Shown: positions 13,168 through 22,960 of the stretch, in pieces
Layout: every line of letters begins with the position of its first letter
Numbering within the stretch: position 1 is the stretch's first letter
Source: Dallia pectoralis
Taxonomy: Eukaryota; Chordata; Actinopteri; Esociformes; Umbridae
Assembly: GCA_029465975.1 (NCBI GenBank)
Contig: CM055756.1
Coordinates: forward strand, 6,799,362-6,863,361
Direction: 5' to 3'
Length of the DNA stretch: 64,000 nt
Program-made: the position numbers and the translations under genes
Notes under the pieces: model-generated
Database searches by the model: none
Seen by the model: only the letters and a program-made list of their open reading frames with translations
What the model was told of the DNA's origin: nothing

Positions 13168-13510
13168 GCTGATGAGCCAAAACATAAGGACCACTGACTG
13201 AGGAAGCAAATGAGAATGTGTCCTGGTTAAATAACATTACATTACATTAAAATTTTTTTTATTGTGCCACGTACCTAAACAACATTTCCTGATGGGTGTG
13301 GGGGGAAGTGATGGCACCAGGATGCACCGGGGGAAGACGACATGGTGGTGAAGGGAGGCTGATGCTCTGGGCGATGTTACCCGGCATTTCATGGCAATAT
13401 TATTCCCTGATAGCAGTGGCCTCTTTCAACCAAACAATGTGCCCTGCCACACTGCACACATTGTACAGTAATGGTGTGAGGAACATGATGGAGAGTTTGA
13501 GGTGTCGCCC
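13168..13510 (+). pseudogene. Degenerate Tc1-like transposon (family A)
   Basis: It begins with the terminal motif GATGAGCCAAAACATAAGGA, whose inverse closes the relic at 52.0-52.7 kb. Position 13,310 onward contains the transposase-derived block for 'GTRMHRGKTT' followed by a broken GGSLMLWAM-like motif. Frames are interrupted, so it is non-functional. It lies directly upstream of alkbh7. Confidence 0.65.
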
Positions 13511-13689
13511 TGGCCTCAATTTCTTCTTCAGGAAGTTCTTTCAATAATATAATATATAATATTTTACTGCTTGAAATTGGTTGTGCCTCTCGGGAAAATT
13601 GTATATCTGTTATATTTAGAAAAATAAAATCTAAGAAATATAAATAAGAAAGAAACAAGCTCACTACAACTCCCACAATTCAGTGCGGT

Positions 13690-13731
13690 TACAAAATGGC
13701 GCCACCCACTGTCTGTGTTCGGGGACACTAA
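13690..13731 (+). promoter_or_regulatory. YY1-like start-site element with 11-codon upstream ORF of alkbh7
   Basis: The motif ACAAAATGGCGCC at 13,691 resembles the YY1 site (CAAAATGGCGGC) often found at vertebrate transcription starts. Its ATG at 13,696 opens an 11-codon frame closing at TAA 13,731, 40 bases before the alkbh7 ATG. If the transcript starts upstream this is a uORF; if it starts at the motif, the ATG may be only part of the initiator. Confidence 0.45.
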
Positions 13732-13771
13732 AATAAACAACGTAAACCAAATATTTGGAGAATCTGGAAGC

Positions 13772-15603
13772 ATGAGAGTTCCCAGACGACTTAATAAACT
13801 GCTTGTTTGCAGTATCACGTCATGTGGAATTACACGTCCCGCATCTAGTCGCTCCGAAACCTCCACGAAGAACCTCCTGCGGTACGGAGATGACCAGCTG
13901 GTCTGCGGATCTACCCTGGAGTTGGTACAGAGGCTCCGTGGACAGGTGGTGGTGAACACGGAGTTCATAAGTACGGAAGAAGAGACCTCTCTATTGAAGG
14001 CACTTGAACCTGGGCTCAGGAAGAAGAGATACGAGTTCGACCACTGGGACGATGTAAGTTGTAGTTTGACCTGGCTTGTTGAATGCAAAGATACACATCA
14101 GTGTGTAGGTAACGGGTTGGTTGGTTCTAGCACACACGCACGCACACACGGACACACAGACACACACACACAGACACACTAGATTACAACTGACCCCATT
14201 TATTGGAGGCAACTCATACCATTTCTAAACTAGAGTAGCAAATAGCTTTCATAAGAATTAAACAAAACATTGGTAAGTTGACCCTATGTTTTATTTGTAT
14301 ATGTATGTGTATGTGTATCTAATCATTTTGGATCTGGAAATCAATACTTAATCCAGCATATATGGCAGCCTGTCATAAGAATTGTTTTGTTTATTTAAGC
14401 ACTTTTATCCAGTTTGAATGGTTCTTTTCTTAGACTTCCCAACATTCAATCGTTTATTTGTTATTGTACGTCAGGCGATTCATGGTTACCGGGAGACAGA
14501 GCGTACTCACTGGGAGGCGGAGTGTGAGGAGGTGCTGAGGCGCCTTAGAGCTGTGTCTTTCCCTGAGGGCAGCCATCTCCTGGGCCCTGTACATGTTTTG
14601 GACCTGGACAAAGCTGGATACATCAAACCACACATCGACAGTGTCAAGGTGGGTGTCATTTGGGGCAGTTTGTTGAACTTCGGTGGTAGAGGGCTTGCTT
14701 TGTACGTATGATGTCCCGGGTTCAATCCCCAGGTGGCCATTGCTAATGAGAAATTGTTCTCAATTGGCATATTGGGTTAAATACATGTGAATTAAATATT
14801 TCTATTATTGAGTGGATATATCATGTGGTAAATTATTGTTTTCCGCTTCATCCTCTTGTTTTGTTCTCTCGTTCTCTCTCCCTTTATTCTCTCTGGCAGT
14901 TCTGTGGCAGCACCATAGCAGGACTGAATTTGCTGTCGGACAGTGTGATGCGTTTGGTGCGAGAGGACGACCCCGCGGATTGGCTGAACTTGTTACTGCC
15001 CCGTCGCTCTCTCTACATAATCAGGCACGTAACCGTTACCACAGGCACATTGTTTGACATTGCTAAAGCAGTCAACGCTTTCAACTGTTTAATAGATTTA
15101 TTTGAAAGTAGGGAAAAGCAGCAAGAGAGTAAATGCAATAATTTAAGGCCCGCTAGATTGAACCCATAGTATCTCCAGTGGACCACAGGCCCCAACCGCG
15201 GGTTCTGTTACTTCTAAAGGTGTTTTCTGATTGAAGCCCTGTGGATTGCTTATAACTGACTTATGAAGGCCAGCCTTATGGGTTGTAGTCAGGAGTTAAA
15301 CAACTTGCATCAATCCAGAATTCTAATGGACTTCTAGTATCAAAGCCTCCCTATCCATATATTCACATTCATTGTGGCCTAAAAGGCAAACGCTTGTTGC
15401 ATTTGATGCTTGTTACTCACTTGGACGCATTCGCGTGTTGTATTTGTGTGGTGAGTAACAGTGCCTTCCTGTGTGCTTCCAGGGACCAGGCAAGATATAA
15501 GTTCACCCATGAGATCCTTAAAGATGCCGAGTCTGTTTTCTCTGGACAGAGGGTGCCACGACATCGCCGCATATCTGTCATCTGCCGGAACCTTCCTGCT
15601 TGA
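13772..15603 (+). CDS. alkbh7: AlkB homolog 7, mitochondrial 2-oxoglutarate/Fe(II) dioxygenase
   Basis: Known role: a mitochondrial matrix AlkB-family protein needed for programmed necrosis and linked to fatty-acid metabolism. Four coding exons are 13,772-14,053, 14,475-14,648, 14,900-15,024 and 15,483-15,603; together they give 702 bases, 233 residues, slightly longer than the mammalian protein. Residues 1-25 are basic and Ser/Thr-rich, fitting a mitochondrial presequence. Landmarks are KRYEFDHWDD, YIKPHIDSVK (iron ligands His147 and Asp149), GSTIAGLNLLSDSVMRL, YKFTHEIL (third ligand His203) and RRISVICRNLP (2-oxoglutarate arginines, probably Arg223 and Arg229). Intron 3 appears to use a GC donor (AG|GCACGT at 15,025). 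The start is the first ATG in frame with the conserved body. Intron 2 contains a SINE. The gene converges on gtf2f1. Confidence 0.95.
14664..14812 (+). mobile_element. tRNA-derived SINE in alkbh7 intron 2
   Basis: The segment has an A-box-like TTCGGTGGTAGAGGGC and a B-box GGGTTCAATCCC about 35 bases later, the internal RNA polymerase III promoter of a tRNA head. It is followed by an unrelated tail, AATGAGAAATTGTTCTCAAT. The body does not fold as an intact tRNA, so this is a SINE and not a tRNA gene. Confidence 0.7.
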
Positions 15604-15900
15604 ACAATGAGACGAGATGCACTAGCAAGCCAGAGCTTGGTATTTGATTATGCAAATTGGCTCAGTGTTTTGTTGAGAGGACTGTAGGCGCAGGAGCCAA
15701 AGGAATAGTATTGAAATTGGAAAAACAAATCTCTACACATGATCAGTGCATTTGATTATTTATTTTGCAGAGTTTTCTTGGCGGTGTGATGACTGAAAGC
15801 CAAGCCTATCGAAAATGTCATTCACCCTGAGCATGCAGAGATTTATTTGTTAGCGAGTGTTCATTTTATGTACATTGTTTTTCACTGTGATCTTACAGAG

Positions 15901-15906
15901 AATAAA
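15901..15906 (+). terminator. alkbh7: alkbh7 polyadenylation signal
   Basis: AATAAA lies 298 bases after the stop codon. It is the first canonical signal downstream and comes before the convergent gtf2f1 3' end. Confidence 0.7.
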
Positions 15907-16090
15907 TGTCAGTGTTGCATATCGTGTATAATACGTTTCAAAACTGTCAAACTGCATCTAGACTAAATACTAAAACTGCATCTAGAGTCCTCGAATAGTT
16001 GTCGATGCAGGTACCTAAGAAAAAAATAAATATATATATATAAATAGCGAAGAAAAAATAAAGAGTACATTCAGGCCACCACAGCAGGGT

Positions 16091-16096
16091 TTTAAT
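16091..16096 (-). terminator. gtf2f1: gtf2f1 polyadenylation signal candidate
   Basis: ATTAAA (the common variant) occurs on the minus strand here. Further copies lie at 16,214-16,219 and 16,244-16,249, nearer the stop codon. I found no AATAAA on this strand in the 3' region, so which copy is used is unknown. Confidence 0.4.
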
Positions 16097-16471
16097 AGAA
16101 AAATATTCACAATGAACAAACAATACCACAACACTCTTAAACTAGAAGGACAGGCCTGAGATGCAAAATAACACTTAGATGTGAGTCTGCAGTCAAAGAT
16201 CTACATGGAATGCTTTAATTGACATCACACTTGTCACATACCATTTAATTGTCACATATCATTCCTAGAGGGCAGATTCTATAGCTAATTTACACCACAT
16301 CTCAAATCCCAGTTGCACAACACTTCTTTATACCTCCTTCCTTGTCTTCTTCCTTACTTCTGCCAAAGACCTATTTTTTCACTGTCCTCCCTCCGAACAT
16401 CAGGCACCAAACTAAAGACACTCAATGACAAACATTATCAGTGTGAAAGAGCAGCCCCCCCCCCTCGGCGT

Positions 16472-19400
16472 TCACTCTGTGAGGTAGAAGTGCATCTTGT
16501 CGTTGACGTTCTTCCTCTCGGGGTTAAGGCGTTTGAGGATCTGCGCCAATACGTTGACGGTCTGCTCGCTGCTCAGGCCCGTCCTCTTGGTCTGGAACTT
16601 CTTCAGCAGGTCCTTGGTTGTCATGGGCTTCCGGATCAGGTAGCGACGTACTGCCTCTTCGGTCAGCTGGACATCACTGGGGGGTGGGCGAGAGAAAAAG
16701 AAAAAAATGTATCAAAGACAGAACGTCAAAAGACCCTGATAGGCTGTTGAGAATGAAATAGAAAAATTAGTTGGTGATGACATGAACCTGGGTGTTGATT
16801 TCCCTGAGGGGGGCTGTGGCGTGCTCTTCCCGGAGGGGACAGGACTCTGGGTGCTGGTTACTGCGCCACCAGGCTCCATCTTCAGCCTCTTAGCGGCTGG
16901 AGAGTCTGAGCTACCACCCACTACCGGCCTCTTACCTAGGAGGGGGGAGACAAAAGAGAGAGGCATATGGGAGACAGCTTAATTATTCAATTGCAATGTG
17001 CGAGTATACAGTGCTGAGGATGTGAATCACATGTAGGCAACAAACACAAGAGAAAGACTTGCAGATTATGTAAATATGGCAGTGAAAGGCAAATACTGAT
17101 GTAAATGTTAGTTCCCGGTTTGAGCGTGTGCACGTTACCTTGCTCTAGTTTGCTGGCAGCAGCGCGGAGTGTACTAGAGGTGGAGGCGGAGTCTATGGAT
17201 GGTGTCCCGGGGCGACTGCCGGTCCTGGAGCTACCCCCGGAGCCACGCCCACCACCGCGCTTAGGAGGAGTACGCTTTTTCTGAGGGTGAGGAAACCGGT
17301 ACATGTGTGAAATGTACAAATGACCAGACTAGACAAGAGCTGTGCCAATATTAAATACCCAGACCTAGTGTATAGAGATCATAACAGAACCAAGAGGAGT
17401 GGACATGTGAAACACAGGACTCAAGAGGCAGACCCACACCACCACACGATAGAAAAGAGTACAACATATAGAAGGTGTAGCCAACTACCAACACGGCGGT
17501 CTTGTTTGAGACTTTTAGCCAATACCCCACCTAGGTCAAGGCCATGAAATCAAGACTCCAACTCTGCAAGAAGGAGAGAATGGTTTTGACATTGAAGACG
17601 GGGCACAACAAAAAGGGGCCGCACACCAACTGTACGCACGCACGCACACACACACTCACCACCATAAAGAGTGCCGAGGCTGCCTCTCCATCGATGTCGC
17701 TCTCCTCCGACGTGTCCGACTCGCCACTGCTGTCTGAAACACACCCAATTGTTACACAGCTGAGCCTGCTTGATCCCATCAACACACACACACACACACA
17801 CTATGTACAGCACTGTGAAAAATATTTGTCTGTTAACATTTTGTTTCATTATGTCCGTACTTTTCACTGCCTATGAAATTGTCAACCAAAATCAACAATA
17901 AGACCGAAACCTGATTAAACCCCATAAAACCGAAGCATATTTTGATTATCGAGTAAAGTTATGGAACACGCAAATAACTTGATATCGAGTTAAACCACAT
18001 TTAGCAGCATAAACTGCCACCAAACCATTCTTCCACAGTGACAGAATGACCCAGCTGTGACTTACCTCATGAAGGGATACCCCTGCTATTGTATTGCCGT
18101 ATTGTCGTCTCTTTCCAAGGCATCCGATGCTGAAGCTGCAAAGCACCCCCACACCACGACGCCAACACGCTTGACCATTGCAATGCAGTTCTTAGCATGG
18201 AATGCACAGGGTTTGCCCACATTCGCCAAAAGAAGTCCCACATTTGTTCAATCTGTCCATAGTAGGTTGTTCCAGAACTCATCCATTTGCTTCTTTAGCC
18301 AACTTCAGACAAGCGTTCATGTTGTTGTTATGCAGTGGCTTCCACCTTGGTACTCGGCCAAACTGGGATGGAGGTAATTTAAACTGGCCTTATCTGGGGT
18401 GAGATCCCGGGATGTTGTTCTAGGTCTTTACGACTACCATGGTTTTACATCTTACAATTCATTGTTAACACAGCGCAATACTGACGAAAATCTAACAGTA
18501 GGCAAACCCCCCCGTTAACATTTGGGTGACGGGGTTAGTCTTAGCACCTCCCTGTGAAAACTGATAAGTTCAAATTATAAAGGACGAACACATCTACCTC
18601 TCTTTTTCTTCTTCTCCACCTGGACTGGGGTCTTCTTCCCTTCCTCTTCCTCCTCTTCCTCTTTCCCCTCTTCCTCGTTCGGTTTCTCCTCCTCACTCTC
18701 GTCTTCACTATCCGATGCCTCATCGATTCCTTTGAAAGGAGAGTTGTTTGTTGTTACATTTCACAAACGCACACATGCACTCACGTTTTACAGTTGCCAT
18801 AAGGATGCCCTCTGACCTTTAGGCACGTCCTCTTTATTAGATTTGGCCTTCTCTTCGCCAGCCTCTTCCTCTGAACTGCAGGAACAAGACATTAACGCAA
18901 AGATTAGATGAGACAAAAAATTAAAATGAGACACTTTCGCTTCCTTGGCTCTGGTGTGGTTCTTCTCACCTGCTTTCATCTGACATGTAATCAACCTCCA
19001 GTCTCTAATAGTCTCCATCATTAATGTCCTCACCTGCTTTCATCTGACATGTAGTCAACCTCCAGTCTCTAATAGTCTCCATCATTAATGTCCTCACCTG
19101 CTTTTATCTGACATGTAGTCAACCTCCTGTCTCTAATAGTCTCCATCATCACTGTCCTCACCTGCTTTCATCTGACATGTAGTCAACCTCCAGTCTCTAA
19201 TAGTCTCCATCATTAATGTCCTCACCTGCTTTCATCTGACATGTAGTCAACCTCCAGTCTCTAATAGTCTCCATCATTAATGTCCTCACCTGCTTTCATC
19301 TGACATGTAGTCAACCTCCAGTCTCTAATAGTCTCCATCATTAATGTCCTCACCTGCTTTCATCTGACATGTAGTCAACCTCCAGTCTCTAATAGTCTCC

Positions 19401-22400
19401 ATCATTAATGTCCTCACCTGCTTTCATCGGACATGTAGTCAACCTCCAGTCCCTCCTGGTCTCCATCATCACTGTCCTCATTTGCTTCGCTGTCACTCCC
19501 TCTCTTTTTTTTCTTCTTCTTCCCCTTGCCCTTTGCATCTGCTTTCTTCTTTTTGGGCTTGTTGTCTCCTTCTGAAAGGAGGAAGAAAGTAAGTGGAAAA
19601 CAAAAACAGAGGGGTGAGAGAAGGTAACAAAAAGAGATGCACCTAGCTGTCAACAGTTTCCAAAAAGAAAAAATGTACCGAACAATGTTAGAAATATAGT
19701 TTGACCATCATCTCTCTCTGCTACTGATGACACGACCTGGTCTACTAATCTCAGAGCTGGTACTTACATGACTCATGCAGTACAAATATTACCTTTTTTG
19801 GGGAGTTTGTCATTATAGGGGAACTGATGACAAAAGTCATAAATAAAAGTCTACAACAACATGTTAAGGAAGTTATTATATCTTTTTGTAGGCATTATAA
19901 GTACATAAAACAATGTAATAGTCTGGCGCCAATGTAATTTGGTATTCTGCAACTGATTTGGAGAACTTCTATGCCCCCGTTCCCTCGTTTCTGTACTTTT
20001 TGTCAGCAGCATTACCTTCTCTGTCGCTGTCGCTTTCGTCGCTGCTCAGCTCCAGGTCTTCCTCTAAGTCGTGGATGAGAAGGTCCCCTCCTCTTCCTCC
20101 CTTTTTCTTTTTTTTCTTTTTCCCCCCCTTCTCGCCCTCTTCGTCTTCGTCGTCGGGACCTCTCTCCTGCTCCCGCAGACGCCTCTGGACCATGATGCTA
20201 AAGTGATTCACCACCTTGTTCCTCCTGGGGTGGGGCAAACGGATCATGATACATCATCATGTTATTTCATATTGATAAATATCACGATATAAACTGGGAT
20301 GAGAAACGTCCAGTCATTTAGTCCTGGAGTACTTTAGAAAAAAAAAGTAAATGTTGTACTTGGAAAAAAGCAATAGCAAAGGGAGCCGGTTCGCGTTTAA
20401 ACGCAGTCTGCATGTTTTTACAGAAATACATTTGTGATCAAGCAACGATAAATACAATTGGTGGGTACTTGAATTCATCCCTAACAATTAGGTTGGATTA
20501 AAAAGAGTCTGTAGGACATTAAAGCCAGAAAAAACAGGGGTTATGGTCATTTAAACAATTATATTTATGTTATAAAAAAGCCAAACTGCCATTAAAACGA
20601 AGGGGTAGTTTTTTGTACTTTTTTCTACTTTATCTTCTTACAAACTGCTTTTTCAACAGACCTGACTCATCCTAACCATTAATTCAAAGTGAGGTGTCAG
20701 TGATGTGCCAGGGCTCGTGTGCATGCAATGGGCTTGGTTGCCGCTTCTCCGACCGGCAGTTTGAATTATAAGCAAGACAGCTTGTTGTTATTTGAGGAAC
20801 GTTTAACTACACGAAAATATGACATTTGAAAATGTATTACACAATTGAATCATTAAAATCATTTTTTGTTGATAAAATTTGCCAATCGATTTATCGCCCA
20901 ACACCATGTCACGATAACATGTCCCAGTGTTTCTGCTTGAAAGGTAAAGTTACCTCCCTCAGCTCCTTTTCCGCTTTCCTCCCCATTCCACTCACCTGCC
21001 CCACTCCTCCTCCGCCTCCTCTGCGGTCAGCGTCAGGTGTTTGGCCTGGGGGACAAAGTTGTACCATCCATTGACGGGGAAAGCCTCAAAGGCCCCGTCA
21101 GGACACTGGGTGAATATGTAGTAGGAGGCGTTCTCTGTCACGCCCCCATTCTTCTGACCCCGAAATCTGAAAGACACACAGACACACTTCAGATTGACAA
21201 CCCATTATCTGTGGGTGCTTCATATTGACATTAAAAAACAAGTGCAGGAACTACACAAGCTCCTCCTGTGTCTCAGATTGACAGAACGTCTGAGTATTTT
21301 TAGTTTGTAGATATTTGCTTAATTAATTAGAAGACCCTATAAGGCCAGTCAGCTTTGTCTCTAAAATCACAAAGTTCCATCCCTGCCACCCTGTTTAGTG
21401 TTTGCGTGTTCTCATCTACTTCTCCTTTCTTTGCAAAAAAAGCCAAGCGTTCCCAAACCCTGTGCGTCCCTCTGTCTGTGCCATTGCCTTACCTCTTCCC
21501 TGCCTTGCCGTTGATCTTGAGGATCCAGGGCTGGTCCTCCACTTTGAACTCCCTGGTGACGATGCCAAACTTCTTCCTGCGCGCCTCCTCGCGCTGCTTT
21601 TTCCCGAACTCACTGCCCGCCGCTCCCTCCTCAGATTCCTCCCCCCCATACATCCGTCTGTTACTCATATCCCGCTCCATACGAGCCTGTGGTAGAGAGG
21701 GAGGATCAGGAGATATCCAAGATGATTGCACGGCCCTACGCGAAACACGGCCCTACGCGAAACACGGCCCTACGCGAAACACGGCCCTACGCGAAACACG
21801 GCCCTACGCGAAACACGGCCCTACGCGAAACACGGCCCTACGCGAAACACGGCCCTACGCGAAACACGGCCCTACGCAAAACACGGCCCTACGCAAAACA
21901 CGGCCCTACGTGATCACATGGAAAGGGGCTCTTCATACCTGGGTCCAGGTGGAGCAGTTGATTCTGTCCCCCGAGTTAAATGCCATGATGCTGTACTTCT
22001 TACTGGTGTTCCTACAGACACGCACACACAAACAAACACACGTTAGCATTTTCTACACATAATATTGTCTACGTTGATGCATTTTAACCCTTCCATGTTT
22101 CATACTTCACTAGTAAGCCCATAGTGTCACGCCTGTAATTAAGTACCCCTGTTGGAGAAGCCAAGAAGCCCCAGGGGTCCTGGTACCTCTGTTTGGGAGG
22201 ATGTACTTACTTAGGGATCCGGACCGTATACTCTGTAGAAGAGGAACTGCTTCCTCCCTAAAACAAACACACATACAGTTCCATAACTTTTTAGTGAATC
22301 TGTCTGGCAATGAGTTAAGCAAATAGGTTACAATTTAAGTGGTTTTCAACAACAATATGTAATTGGAAACACCAATGACAAAATAGTTTAACAACGCCCC

Positions 22401-22499
22401 ATTGTTACTGCCAAGTTGTATGGCTATAAAGGGGTTATGATATTGACGTGATGAACTCGGAAACAAACCAAACATTACTCGTCTTACCAGTGACGCCAT
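16472..22499 (-). CDS. gtf2f1: General transcription factor IIF subunit 1 (RAP74)
   Basis: Large subunit of TFIIF, which brings RNA polymerase II to promoters and supports elongation in the nucleus. Thirteen coding exons (5' to 3'): 22499-22488, 22257-22211, 22011-21939, 21686-21493, 21166-20996, 20224-20016, 19571-19418, 18875-18817, 18729-18598, 17733-17660, 17280-17139, 16935-16788, 16676-16472. They sum to 1620 bases, 539 residues; human has 517. Residues 1 to about 180 form the TFIIF dimerisation region (TEYTVRIPKN, MAFNSGD, EDQPWILKINGKAG, NGGVTENASYYIFTQCPDGA). The middle is alternating Lys-rich and Asp/Glu/Ser-rich sequence with VDYMSDESS. Next come STLRAAASKLEQGKR and two SGKSTP repeats. 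The last exon encodes the winged-helix domain (TEEAVRRYLIRKPMTTKDLL to NDKMHFYLTE) that binds FCP1 and DNA. Every junction is GT-AG and in phase. Intron 7 carries a 64-bp exon-derived array and intron 3 a 17-bp array. Confidence 0.97.
17795..18425 (-). pseudogene. Tc1-like relic in gtf2f1 intron 9
   Basis: The minus strand carries degenerate transposase-like sequence with frameshifts between exons at 17,733 and 18,598. An element-end-like sequence, TACAGCACTGTGAAAAATAT, lies at about 17,805. It resembles Tc1-type relics elsewhere in the window but is too decayed to classify firmly. Confidence 0.4.
18968..19480. repeat. 64-bp tandem array derived from gtf2f1 exon 7 and its splice donor
   Basis: Eight units begin at 18968, 19031, 19095, 19159, 19223, 19287, 19351 and 19415, spaced 64 bases apart (63 for the first step). 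The last unit is the real 3' end of exon 7 with its donor AG|GTGAGG. The other seven lie downstream on the minus strand inside intron 7, each keeping ATGTCAGATGAAAGCAG|GTGAGG, a complete donor. They diverge from the exon by 'tctctaatagtctccatcatta', which adds an in-frame TAG, and most are near-identical to one another. Confidence 0.95.
21728..21912. repeat. 17-bp minisatellite in gtf2f1 intron 3
   Basis: There are about eleven near-perfect copies of ACGCGAAACACGGCCCT; the last copies change CGCG to CGCA. Each unit carries several CpGs. 17 is not a multiple of three, yet all frames of the array stay open, producing apparent ORFs that I regard as spurious. Confidence 0.95.
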
Positions 22500-22504
22500 G
22501 ATCG

Positions 22505-22960
22505 ACTGTAAACAGATGCGTGGTTACCTGCAAGTGTGACAACAACATTATATTAGAGTCAAACCTAGAAAACTAGCTAAAAAACATATATTAGTGTGGT
22601 CACGTGAATGAAAATAAACCCCAACCTAGTGCTGATGTTTATTCTCGGTACAACGCAAGTTACCTGGTTGACATATTATTGTATTAGGCTACTTGTACTG
22701 TAACTAGATACACTAGAAATATAAACCCATCCCACCTTCCTACTCAAAACGTGAAAATACAAAAATATGTTGCTGGATATATCATATGTATCACATCAAA
22801 TAAATCATCAACAAATCGTTAAATAGATTACCACAGTAGCAATATATATTAGACTAGTTAGCACAACAAGCGGCCGGTTAATCGACATTTACTTACTTCA
22901 GTTTACTGTTCCGTCACTAACAACAGTCCGCCAGAAACCGAAGCAGGGATTTAAACAACT
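22505..22960 (-). promoter_or_regulatory. gtf2f1: gtf2f1 5' untranslated exon and upstream intron (putative)
   Basis: On the minus strand a splice acceptor, CTGTTTACAG, ends four to six bases before the ATG at 22,499. A good donor, CTGAA|GTAAGTAAATG, lies at 22,897/22,896. This suggests a non-coding first exon in about 22,897-22,960 joined to the start-codon exon. The transcription start is not defined by eye. Confidence 0.5.

Noticed and set aside
14690..14735. tRNA gene
   Set aside because: It has A- and B-box-like motifs but no foldable acceptor and anticodon arms; better called a SINE head.
18968..19480. CRISPR-like direct repeats
   Set aside because: Units are contiguous without unique spacers, and the context is a vertebrate intron; the same holds for all other arrays here.
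21355..22062. 235-codon plus-strand ORF
   Set aside because: It is antisense to gtf2f1 exon 4 and runs through the stop-free 17-bp array.
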